From positions 62,001 to 126,000 of the forward strand of contig VXTM01000007.1 of the NCBI GenBank assembly GCA_009837445.1: a stretch of 64,000 nucleotides of DNA, in the 5' to 3' direction. A model generated the notes under the pieces. The model had not been told where the DNA came from and made no database searches. It was given only the letters and a program-made list of their open reading frames with translations. The DNA comes from Acidimicrobiaceae bacterium (GTDB lineage Bacteria; Actinomycetota; Acidimicrobiia; Acidimicrobiales; Aldehydirespiratoraceae). Made by a program: the position numbers and the translations under genes. Below are positions 33,199 to 40,826 of the stretch, piece by piece. The first letter of the stretch is position 1, and the number at the start of each line of letters is the position of its first letter.

Positions 33199-34794
33199 CT
33201 ACCGGTCGGTGGGCCAGACCGGCGGGCATCCCCGGTCGATCCAGACCGCGGCGGCCACCGCGGCGAACACTGCGTCGCTGCCGTTGACCGGTTCGGAGCC
33301 GTCGTCGACCACCTCCACCTGAACGGCTGGCATGTTGGCTGCGCTGACGATGCCGAAGGAGCGAACGGTGAGGTCGTGGACGGTGCCTTCGGGATCGACG
33401 CCGAGCGATTCGCTGGTCACCCACGAGTAGGCCATGTGGGCCGCGCCCGCGCAGTAGGAGCGAAGGACGGTCTCGTCGAGGGTCCGGCCCGCCCGCACCT
33501 GCACTCTGATCGAGCCGTCAGCCTCCACCGTGGCGGTAGCCGAGCCGCCACCGGGACCGGTGATCCAGCCCGGCTCGTCCCGGACCGCGGCCAGCAGCGC
33601 CGCGGCCTCGGCCCAGCCCGCGCCCCTCACCTGCGAGGACGTCGGCGGTCCGGGTAAATCGACCTCGGTCACCGCCAGTCCCGGCGCGTGCGCCCGGATC
33701 GCGGCGGCAATGCCCGGAGTGCGGGCCACCACCATCTCGCCGGTGCCGTCGGGCCGCACACCGGCAGCCACCGGCGGGCGCTTGGGGCCGAGCTCGGCCG
33801 TATCGGGACGGGACCACAGCACCCTCACCGGCTCGCCGTGGCGGTCGGCCAACCGGCGGGCAGCCTCGGCCACCGGCGACTGGAGCTTGCCCCCGAAGGC
33901 GCCGCCGTTGCCGAGCGGGGAGGCGGGCTCGCCGCCGGGCACGCACCAGGCTGCGTCGGTCTCCAGGTACCCGGGCTCGGTCCAGTTCGTGCGCAGGGTG
34001 ACCGCCCAGTCCCCGGCCGGTACCTCCAGCGGCGGATCCCAGCTGGCGGTAGTGCGACGGCCGGGCACGCGGGCCGCGAGCCGTCGAGCCTCGACCAGGG
34101 TCTCGGCCACCACCCAGCCGTCCTCGTCGGCTGCCTCGCAGCCCTCTCCAGCCCGCACCGCCACTAGGGCGCCGTCCGGCGCGGTGTCATCGGCGAAGCC
34201 GCCGGCTCCGAGGGCCACATGAGGCCCGGTCGACTGCGGCGAGCCCCCCTCGATGGTGGCCCGAAGGCCAGCGTCAGCTCGCTGGCCCGGATCGTCAGGT
34301 CCCAGAGCATCGGCTCGGACAACCAGGAGAGGGTAGGCCTCCCAGGCGTCGAGGATGGGCTGCCAGCCGGTGCAGCGGCACAGATGGGCGGCCAGAGCCC
34401 GCGCCGCGGCATCCCGGTCGTCGTGGTCGGCACCCTTGGCCTGCAGACCTGCGAACCGGCAGATGATCCCGGGCGTGCAGAAGCCGCACTGGCTGCCGCC
34501 CGTGGCCGCGAAGGCTCGGGCCCAGCCGTCACGCACTTCGGCGTCGAGCCCTTCGAGGGTGGTGATGGCCCGCCCGGCCACCCGCCGGGCGGGCGTCACG
34601 CACGCAACTCGGGGCTGGCCGTCCACCAGCACCGTGCAGCAGCCGCACTGGCCCTGCGGGCTGCACCCGTCCTTCACCGAGCGCACCCCGAACTGCTCCC
34701 GCAGCACGTCCAGCAGCGTCAACTGCTCGTCAGCGACGGCTACCGCCGTGCCGTCAACGACAATCTCGAAGCCTTCACCAACCCCAGCAGCCAT
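33199..34794 (-). CDS. compact xanthine dehydrogenase-family protein, [2Fe-2S] subunit fused to shortened molybdopterin subunit
   Basis: A 531-residue fusion. Residues about 1-160 carry both iron-sulfur clusters of the small subunit: Cys44/Cys50/Cys53/Cys65 (GCSPQGQCGCC) and Cys103/Cys106/Cys139/Cys141 (QCGFCTPGII, HLCRCTGW). The remaining 370 residues align with part of the molybdopterin subunit: GGAFGGKLQSPVAEAARRLA, then late SEPVNGSDAVFAAVAAAVW, which may keep the active-site Glu. A normal molybdopterin subunit is about twice as long, so much of it is absent. The ATG at 34794 was chosen because the [2Fe-2S] domain begins just after it. It may be a minimal hydroxylase or a non-catalytic relic; xanthine-type substrates are suggested only by the neighbouring NdmCDE-like genes. 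Confidence 0.82.
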   Translation of the reverse strand: MAAGVGEGFEIVVDGTAVAVADEQLTLLDVLREQFGVRSVKDGCSPQGQCGCCTVLVDGQPRVACVTPARRVAGRAITTLEGLDAEVRDGWARAFAATGGSQCGFCTPGIICRFAGLQAKGADHDDRDAAARALAAHLCRCTGWQPILDAWEAYPLLVVRADALGPDDPGQRADAGLRATIEGGSPQSTGPHVALGAGGFADDTAPDGALVAVRAGEGCEAADEDGWVVAETLVEARRLAARVPGRRTTASWDPPLEVPAGDWAVTLRTNWTEPGYLETDAAWCVPGGEPASPLGNGGAFGGKLQSPVAEAARRLADRHGEPVRVLWSRPDTAELGPKRPPVAAGVRPDGTGEMVVARTPGIAAAIRAHAPGLAVTEVDLPGPPTSSQVRGAGWAEAAALLAAVRDEPGWITGPGGGSATATVEADGSIRVQVRAGRTLDETVLRSYCAGAAHMAYSWVTSESLGVDPEGTVHDLTVRSFGIVSAANMPAVQVEVVDDGSEPVNGSDAVFAAVAAAVWIDRGCPPVWPTDR

Positions 34795-34850
34795 AACCCC
34801 GCAGGCTAGATCGGACAAGCGGGATGCCCGAGGAGCGGCTCCGGAACGCG

Positions 34851-35276
34851 TCAGCCCGGTGTCTCCAGGGTCACGCCGGCGAAGCGCAGGAATCCCCTGT
34901 CGTACGACACGACTTCGCAACGGTGCTCAATCGCGAGAGCCGCCAAGTGCGCGTCACTGACGAGGTTCCCTCCAGTCCCCAGCGGATCGAGCAGGTCGCG
35001 TACAAGGGCGAGGTGGCGAGCGGTCGGTTCCACGACTACGGCAGAGGGCTGAGCCAGCCAGTCTTCGGCCTGCCGGATCGCCTCTTGGGGAGACAGAGGG
35101 GCGGGGAACAGGCGACGGCTGGTGGTCAGCCGAAGAAACGCCAGTAGCGCCACCCATGAGAACGCAACGGTGGCACCGCCGCTGAGCGCCCCATCGAGCC
35201 AGTCTCGCGACTCTGGATGCCGGGGCGCGTCCGCGTTGACCGCGTAGATGAGGACATTGGCGTCAACCAGCTTCAC
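34851..35276 (-). CDS. vapC: VapC family PIN-domain toxin
   Basis: A 141-residue PIN-domain ribonuclease. The acidic site is visible as Asp5 in KLVDANVLIYAV, a central Glu region, and Asp residues in LVSDAHLAALA and VSYDRGF. Such toxins cut tRNA or rRNA when not bound by their antitoxin. The start overlaps the VapB stop by four bases, a classic toxin-antitoxin arrangement. Confidence 0.93.
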   Translation of the reverse strand: MKLVDANVLIYAVNADAPRHPESRDWLDGALSGGATVAFSWVALLAFLRLTTSRRLFPAPLSPQEAIRQAEDWLAQPSAVVVEPTARHLALVRDLLDPLGTGGNLVSDAHLAALAIEHRCEVVSYDRGFLRFAGVTLETPG

Positions 35277-35527
35277 GAACCGATCTCCATCCGCCGGAGA
35301 AGCTCATCGTCCTCCAGCTTGCCGGCAATCTGCAGTGCCTTATCCAGATCGACCGTCGGAAGCCCCATGGACCTAGTCGTCGTTCTGAACTCCGGCGGTC
35401 CATCGATCGAGGCCCGTCCCTCACGGACCAGATCGTTGAGTGCCTGCTTGAAGGAGATCCGGTGCTCGTTCATCCGCTGCCGGATGATCTGCTCGGTGTC
35501 AGCGTCCAAAGTAACTGTAGTCCTCAT
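35273..35527 (-). CDS. vapB: VapB family antitoxin
   Basis: An 84-residue antitoxin with an N-terminal ribbon-helix-helix (MRTTVTLDADTEQIIRQRM) and a C-terminal toxin-binding tail (FRTTTRSMGLPTVDLDKALQ). It precedes and overlaps vapC. A strong inverted repeat lies immediately upstream (35529-35569), which suggests autoregulation by the VapBC complex. Confidence 0.92.
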   Translation of the reverse strand: MRTTVTLDADTEQIIRQRMNEHRISFKQALNDLVREGRASIDGPPEFRTTTRSMGLPTVDLDKALQIAGKLEDDELLRRMEIGS

Positions 35528-35528
35528 G

Positions 35529-35569
35529 GTGACAGCATAACATCATCTAAGTTGATGATTAGCTGTCAC
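35529..35569 (-). promoter_or_regulatory. vapBC operator palindrome
   Basis: GTGACAGC (35529-35536) mirrors GCTGTCAC (35562-35569), and an inner CATCA/TGATG dyad (35541-35545/35553-35557) shares the same centre. The region is AT-rich compared with its surroundings and abuts the vapB start codon. Confidence 0.7.
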
Positions 35570-35634
35570 AACGGACGGCGCGCCGCTACCGCCCTACTGG
35601 GCACCTGGGCTGAGGTGCCAGAGAGACGCGACAG

Positions 35635-35955
35635 CTAGCTGAAGCTCTGGCCGCAGCCGCAGCTTCGCTGGGCGTTGGGGTTGTCGATCGAGAATCCGGC
35701 GGACTGAAGGCCGTCGGAGTAGTCGAGCGTGGCCCCATCGAGCAGCATCGCCGACGAAGGGTCGACCACCACCTGGACGTCCCCGAACGTCGACTTGGTG
35801 TCGCCGTCACCGACGTCGGTATCAAAGTACATCTCATATGAGAAGCCCGAACAACCTCCCGGCCGGACCGCGACCCGAAGTGCCAGCCCCTCCTCGTTCT
35901 CGGCCTCAATCAGCTCCGACACCTTGGCCGACGCCTTCTCGGTGAGTGTGATCAT
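35635..35955 (-). CDS. erpA: HesB/IscA family iron-sulfur carrier (ErpA-like)
   Basis: A 106-residue A-type carrier that delivers Fe-S clusters to apo-proteins. The three ligand cysteines are in GGCSGFSYEM and SCGCGQSF. The ATG at 35955 (MITLTEKASAKV) has GGGGAG upstream; the longer in-frame form has no domain support. It is divergent from mrp, another Fe-S cluster handling gene. Confidence 0.93.
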   Translation of the reverse strand: MITLTEKASAKVSELIEAENEEGLALRVAVRPGGCSGFSYEMYFDTDVGDGDTKSTFGDVQVVVDPSSAMLLDGATLDYSDGLQSAGFSIDNPNAQRSCGCGQSFS

Positions 35956-36062
35956 GATGGCTCCCCATGCGGTGAGTGAGGTGAGACTGCTCTGGAGCCA
36001 ACCTACCCACCACCGGCAGGTACTGCTACCGGCCGGCCAGATTGGCCCGGCAAGCACCACGG

Positions 36063-36068
36063 TAGCAT
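36063..36068 (+). promoter_or_regulatory. -10 box for leaderless mrp transcript
   Basis: TAGCAT, six bases, then GTG at 36075, with no Shine-Dalgarno. Confidence 0.5.
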
Positions 36069-36074
36069 CGGGTC

Positions 36075-37247
36075 GTGACCACGACCGTGCCGACGGCCGA
36101 GGACGTCCTGGAACTGATGCGGGGCGTGGTCGATCCTGAACTGGGCAGCAACCTGGTGGAGCTGGGCATGGCCCGGGGCGCGCAGGTGTCCGATGACGGG
36201 CTGGTGCGCATCGAGATCGCCCTGACCACGGCCGGCTGCCCGCTGCGAGCCCAGATCCAGAAGGATGTGAAGGCCCGGCTGGAATCTCTGCCGGGAGTCA
36301 CCAAGGTGCGCATCGTGTGGGCCGAGTTGACCGCCGAGGAGAAGACAGCGGCCATGGCCAAGGCCCGCTTCAACGTGTCGCAGCGGGCGCCGGACACGGC
36401 CATCCCGCCCACCACCAAGGTTCTCATGGTGGCCAGCGGCAAGGGCGGCGTGGGTAAGTCCACGGTGACGACCAACCTGGCGGCCGCGCTTGCCGAGGAG
36501 GGGTTCAACGTCGGGGTGATGGACGCCGACATCTGGGGGTACTCGGTGCCCCGGATGCTGGGGGTGGACGGGGACCTGCGCTCCCGCGAGGGCAAGATCG
36601 TGCCCCTCACCCGAGACGTCGGTGAGGGCCGCCTCGAGGTGGTGTCGATGGGCTTCCTGGTCGACCGGGAGGACTCGGCGCTGATGTGGCGGGGACTGAT
36701 GCTGAACCGGGCGGTGCAGCATTTCTGCGAGGACGTCCGCTGGAGCGACGACCTCGACTACCTGCTGATCGACATGCCGCCGGGAACCGGCGACGTGCAG
36801 ATGGGCCTGGCCAAGATGCTCCCACGAGCCGAGATGATCATCGTCACCACCCCGGCGGTGGCCGCCCAGAAGGTGGCCGCCAGGGTGGCCGACATGGGCC
36901 GCAAGAACTACCTGCGCATCGTGGGCGTCGTGGAGAACATGAGCTATCTGGTGACACCCGACGGCGAGCACCAGGCGGTGTTCGGCTCAGGCGGGGGTGA
37001 GGCCCTGGCCGCCGAGATCGGTGCGCCCCTGCTGGGCCGCGTCCCGCTCGACCCCGCGGTGGCCGAAGGGTCCGATATTGGTGAGCCGGCTGTGCTCGGT
37101 GCCGGCGTCGCTGCGAAGGAACTGAAGTCGGTGGCCCTCGCCCTGTCCGAGGAGCACGTGCCGCCGGTGGAGATGGCCGGTTGCAGCGCCCGGATGCTCG
37201 AGGCAGCCGTCGCCGCCCTCGACGCGCTGGACGCCTCCGAGGCCTGA
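36075..37247 (+). CDS. mrp: Mrp/NBP35 family Fe-S cluster carrier ATPase with N-terminal MIP18 domain
   Basis: A 390-residue protein. Residues about 8-95 form a MIP18 (DUF59) domain (VVDPELGSNLVELGM), followed by a P-loop ATPase with the deviant Walker A GKGGVGKST and the MPPGTGDVQ switch. It loads Fe-S clusters onto targets. The CxxC motif that many Mrp proteins have after ENMSY is absent (VTPDGEHQAVFGSGGG instead), as I recall for several actinobacterial members. GTG at 36075 follows a TAGCAT box by six bases. Divergent from erpA. Confidence 0.93.
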   Translation: MTTTVPTAEDVLELMRGVVDPELGSNLVELGMARGAQVSDDGLVRIEIALTTAGCPLRAQIQKDVKARLESLPGVTKVRIVWAELTAEEKTAAMAKARFNVSQRAPDTAIPPTTKVLMVASGKGGVGKSTVTTNLAAALAEEGFNVGVMDADIWGYSVPRMLGVDGDLRSREGKIVPLTRDVGEGRLEVVSMGFLVDREDSALMWRGLMLNRAVQHFCEDVRWSDDLDYLLIDMPPGTGDVQMGLAKMLPRAEMIIVTTPAVAAQKVAARVADMGRKNYLRIVGVVENMSYLVTPDGEHQAVFGSGGGEALAAEIGAPLLGRVPLDPAVAEGSDIGEPAVLGAGVAAKELKSVALALSEEHVPPVEMAGCSARMLEAAVAALDALDASEA

Positions 37248-37279
37248 CGGGCTGCCCGATACGACAGACGGGTCCTCTC

Positions 37280-38869
37280 GTGAGGCCACCGAGCCGATTG
37301 GTCCTGGCGCTCGCAACAGCTTCCATCGCGATGTTCGGCGCAGTCCCGACCATCGCCGGAGCCCAGCCGTCCGACATCACCGACGCCGGGGTTCACCAGA
37401 GCGCAGTCGAGGCGCTCGATGCGGCCGGAGTCCTGCGAGGCACCGGCTGCGCATCGGACCGTCTATGCCCGCAGGAGCCGCTGCCCCGTTGGGCGATGGC
37501 GGTGTGGCTGGTGCGGGCCCTCGACGGGGACGACCCGCAGCGATCGGGCGCCTCACGCTTCGCCGACGTCGAGTCGTGGCGATGGTGGGCGCCGCACGTG
37601 GAGCGGCTCGCCGATCTTGGCGTGACCGCGGGGTGCAGGACCGGCCCGGCCCGCTACTGCCCGCAACGGTCGGTCACCCGGGCCGAGATGGCCACCTTCC
37701 TGTCCCGGGCGTTCAGGCTCAGCCCCGCACCCCCGGCCGGGTTCACCGACACCGTCCGCAGCGTCCACCGATCAGCCATCGACGCGCTGGCCGGCGCCGG
37801 CATCACCGCGGGATGCACCCGTAGTCCGGCCCGCTACTGCCCCAGCGTGGCTGTCACCCGGGCCCAGATGGCGTCGTTCCTATATGGGGCGCTGCGGTTC
37901 AACGCCACCGTGACATGGCTGTCCGCAGGCGATTCCTACTCGTCTGGCGTCGGAACCGACCCGCACGCCGAGGGGCCGTGCCGGCGAAGCCCGCAGGCGG
38001 CCGGTCCCGCAGCCGCGGAGATGCTCCGTCTACAGGGATGGACGATCGCCCACACCCACACCGCCTGCGAGGGCGGGCTCGTGGAGGACATGTTCAACCG
38101 GAGATCTCAGGCATCGGGGCGGATGTCGATGTGGGAGGAGCACGTCGAGGCTCTAGGCGGGCCGAGGCGGGTGGATGTCGTCACCCTGTCGCTGGGAGGC
38201 AACGATGTCGGCTTCGAGGAGGTGGTCCTGGCTTGCGTCCCGTTCACCCGGGTCACCGAACTCTTCGTCGGCTGCCCGTCGGAGGCGGCGCTGCAGGCTC
38301 GCATCGACAGCCTGGTCGATCCCTCAAGGACGTGCCCCGGCACCAGCCGCAGAGCTTCGAGGCCGGACTACGGCTGCGCCCTCCGCATCGACGGCCAGCA
38401 GTACGGGTCAATCTCCGACTTCTACCGCGAGATCGTCACGGAACGGCTCACCGAGCGGGGCCGCCTATACGTGATCGGCTATCCCAGCCTGATCGCCCCC
38501 TCCAGCGAATGGCGGCTGTTCGGCCCGTGCCGGGTGCTGTACAAGCCCGAGACCGTCGACCGGCTCGGCCGGCTGGCCGAGCACCTCAACCGGCAGCTGG
38601 CGGAGGCGGTTCGGCAGGCCAACCAGGCACTCGGCGCCGAGCGGGTCCACTACGTGGACACCTACACGCCGTTCCGTGAGGGCCGTCGCGAGGTGTGCGG
38701 GCGGGGCTCCGACTTCATACACGGCATAACCCATGTGGGTACCAACCCGCTGACGGGCTGGTACCGGAGCTTCCACCTGAACAACGCCGGCCACGCCGAG
38801 GTGGCCCGGCTCCTCGCCGAGGAGTTCCGCTCGACATTCGAAGCCCCGGTGGCGCCGCCCCAGCCGTAG
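37280..38869 (+). CDS. secreted SLH-repeat protein with SGNH/GDSL hydrolase domain
   Basis: A 529-residue exported protein. A signal peptide (LVLALATASIAMFGA, cleavage near AGAQP) leads into three S-layer-homology repeats at about 33-205, each with a conserved Cys pair in the pattern GC(x)nYCP and a TRAEMATFLSRAF-like end. The C-terminal half is an SGNH hydrolase: Ser in SAGDSYSSGVG, GGND block, and catalytic Asp/His region FHLNNAGH. It is probably a cell-surface esterase or lipase anchored through its SLH repeats. The start is the GTG at 37280; no good Shine-Dalgarno is seen. Confidence 0.88.
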   Translation: MRPPSRLVLALATASIAMFGAVPTIAGAQPSDITDAGVHQSAVEALDAAGVLRGTGCASDRLCPQEPLPRWAMAVWLVRALDGDDPQRSGASRFADVESWRWWAPHVERLADLGVTAGCRTGPARYCPQRSVTRAEMATFLSRAFRLSPAPPAGFTDTVRSVHRSAIDALAGAGITAGCTRSPARYCPSVAVTRAQMASFLYGALRFNATVTWLSAGDSYSSGVGTDPHAEGPCRRSPQAAGPAAAEMLRLQGWTIAHTHTACEGGLVEDMFNRRSQASGRMSMWEEHVEALGGPRRVDVVTLSLGGNDVGFEEVVLACVPFTRVTELFVGCPSEAALQARIDSLVDPSRTCPGTSRRASRPDYGCALRIDGQQYGSISDFYREIVTERLTERGRLYVIGYPSLIAPSSEWRLFGPCRVLYKPETVDRLGRLAEHLNRQLAEAVRQANQALGAERVHYVDTYTPFREGRREVCGRGSDFIHGITHVGTNPLTGWYRSFHLNNAGHAEVARLLAEEFRSTFEAPVAPPQP

Positions 38870-38877
38870 ACGCGGGG

Positions 38878-39999
38878 ATGAGCGGTGTCTCGGTGCGCTC
38901 CGTATCCTCCGGTTCAGTGATTCCTGTTCATGGCGACCGGCGGGTGGACGACCCGTGGGAGGCCATCGAGGCCTGCTACGACGCGGGCTGGACCGATGGG
39001 CTGCCGGTGGTGCCGCCCACCGAGCCGCTGGTCGACGCCATGCTGGCCGGGGGAGTGTGGGCCACCGACGATGTGCTTCTCGACGACCCTTGGCGGGGCC
39101 TGGCCGTCACCGCCCGCAAGGCCGCGGTGAACGCAGTCATGGCTGGCTGCCTCCCCGAGTACTTCCCGGTGGTGGGCGCGGCCCTGAAGGCGATGAGCGA
39201 GCCCGCCTTCGGGCTGCACGCGGTAGCGGCCAGCACCGGCGGGGCCGCCGTCCTCGTAGCGGTCAACGGGCCCGTCCGCGACGAGATCGGAATCCACTGC
39301 AAGGAGAACCTGTTCGGCCCGGGCTTCCGGGCCAACGCCACCATCGGCCGCACTGTCCGCCTGGTGCTGCGCAACTGCCTGATGGCCATACCGGGAGCGC
39401 TCGACAAGAGCACCCAGGGCTGGGCCGGCAAGTACGCGATGTGCTTCGGCGAGGACGAGGCCACGTGTCCGTGGGAGCCGTTCCACGTGTCGAGGGGCTA
39501 CGAACCGTCGCAGAGCACGGTCACGGTCATGGCCGCCGAGTCGGGCCACAACGTGCTCAACCACGCCTCCTCGGACGTTGTCGAGCTGCTCGGAACCTTC
39601 GCCGACACGATGGCCGCGTTCGGATCGCTCAGCTCGGGCCGGTCCCTGATCGTGTTCGCGCCCGAACATGCCCGCAAGATCGCGGCGTCGGGATGGACCC
39701 GGGCCCAAGTGCAGGAGTACCTGTTCGAGCACTCGGCCCGCTCGTTCGCCGACGTCAAGCGGGGAGGCAAGGTCGAGCCGTCCGGCTTCGTCGAGGGCTT
39801 CGACCCGGTGTGGTGGATGGCGTCGGACCCGGCCGTCCATCCCGGCGACGAGGACATCCTCATACGGCGGGGGACCGGCCCCGATGACATCGCCCTCATG
39901 GTCGGCGGCGGCGACGCCGGCGGGCACTCGGCCTTCTTCCCTACCTGGAGCCGGGATCGCAGTGTCCCGCTGATCACTCAGGAGATAGTCAGCCCATGA
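38878..39999 (+). CDS. conserved protein of unknown function, partner of UGSC selenoprotein
   Basis: A protein of about 373 residues that I cannot assign to a named family. Visible features are an N-terminal EACYDAGWTDGLPVVPPTEP, a GIHCKENLFGPGFRANATIG segment, and DPVWWMASDPAVHPGDEDIL. Cysteines are spread without a CxxC pair. No signal peptide or membrane segment is seen. Its stop overlaps the start of the UGSC selenoprotein by four bases, so the two are translated together and probably work together. ATG at 38878 is used; GTG at 38917, preceded by a TATCCT box, is an alternative. Confidence 0.8.
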   Translation: MSGVSVRSVSSGSVIPVHGDRRVDDPWEAIEACYDAGWTDGLPVVPPTEPLVDAMLAGGVWATDDVLLDDPWRGLAVTARKAAVNAVMAGCLPEYFPVVGAALKAMSEPAFGLHAVAASTGGAAVLVAVNGPVRDEIGIHCKENLFGPGFRANATIGRTVRLVLRNCLMAIPGALDKSTQGWAGKYAMCFGEDEATCPWEPFHVSRGYEPSQSTVTVMAAESGHNVLNHASSDVVELLGTFADTMAAFGSLSSGRSLIVFAPEHARKIAASGWTRAQVQEYLFEHSARSFADVKRGGKVEPSGFVEGFDPVWWMASDPAVHPGDEDILIRRGTGPDDIALMVGGGDAGGHSAFFPTWSRDRSVPLITQEIVSP

Positions 40000-40826
40000 C
40001 CGTCACCCTCGTCGACCCGACCCTCTCCCCGGCCTTCGCAGGCAAGGAGCTCGCCCCCAGGCCGGCCAGCCTCGACGGCGCGGTGCTGGGGCTGGTCAAC
40101 AACGGCAAGGCCCGCGGCCGCGAGATCCTCCAGCGGGTGGCCGAGAACCTCGCGGCGCGGCATCGCATCAGCAGCACAACGATCCTGGTCACCAAGCCCG
40201 ACTCCAGCTTCCCGGCGGAACCGGCCGATATCGAGATGCTGGCCGCCGACGCCACCGCCATCATCGCCGCCATCGGCGATTGAGGCAGCTGCTCGTCGGG
40301 CAGTGTGCTCGACGCCGTCCGGTTCGAGGAGCTCGGTCTGCCCGCGGCCGCAATCGTGACCGAGCCGTTCACGGCCACCGGCAAGGTCATGGCCGAGCTC
40401 CAGGGCTTCGCCGACTACCCGTTCGCCACCGTCCCGCACCCGGTGGCCAGCCTCTCCATCGACCAGGTGAATGCCCTGGCCGACGCGGTCACCCCCGAGG
40501 TCGAGCGCCTGCTCCTCGGCAGCGTGGCCGACCCAAGGCCCGTCGAAGTCAGCACCGGTGGCGAGCGGACGGGACTCGAATACGTGGTGGAGGTCCTGGC
40601 TGAGGGCCTGAGAGCCGATCGCGCCGACCTGACCGCCGAGCAGACTGGAAACACGATCACATTCCGGCTCCACATACCCGACGAAGCGTGCGCGGAGTGC
40701 GTGATGCCCTCGTCGATGCTGGTCCCCATGTTCCAGCGCCGCATCGACCAAGATCTCGGTCCCGGCCTCGTCGTTGTCCTCAACGACCCCCGAGACCACT
40801 CGCTTCGGACTGAGGCAGGCGGCTAG
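39996..40826 (+). CDS. UGSC-family selenoprotein (TGA at 40281 read as selenocysteine)
   Basis: A 276-residue selenoprotein. Reading through TGA at 40281-40283 gives ...AAIGD-U-GSCSSGSVLDAV, with Sec96 and Cys99 as the UGSC redox motif. The downstream part keeps the same frame and continues the family pattern (IVTEPFTATGKVMAELQG, ATVPHPVASL). The N-terminal part, LDGAVLGLVNNGKARGREIL, is also typical. Residues about 175-276 are an extra domain with Cys232-x2-Cys235 (DEACAECVMP). Ordinary calling would split it into 39996-40283 and 40305-40826. selA and selB at 45-50 kb support recoding. Likely a redox enzyme; its substrate is unknown. Confidence 0.9.
40281..40310 (+). promoter_or_regulatory. 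candidate bacterial SECIS hairpin with Sec TGA codon
   Basis: Directly after the TGA, CTGC (40289-40292) pairs with GCAG (40300-40303) around the 7-base loop TCGTCGG, and lower pairs continue through AG/CT at 40283-40284 and 40308-40309 with CA/TG between. Size and position fit a SelB-binding element. The fold was drawn by eye. Confidence 0.5.

Noticed and set aside
40284-40826. Independent small gene starting at GTG 40305
   Set aside because: No ribosome-binding site, and the frame continues the selenoprotein across the TGA with the family motif.
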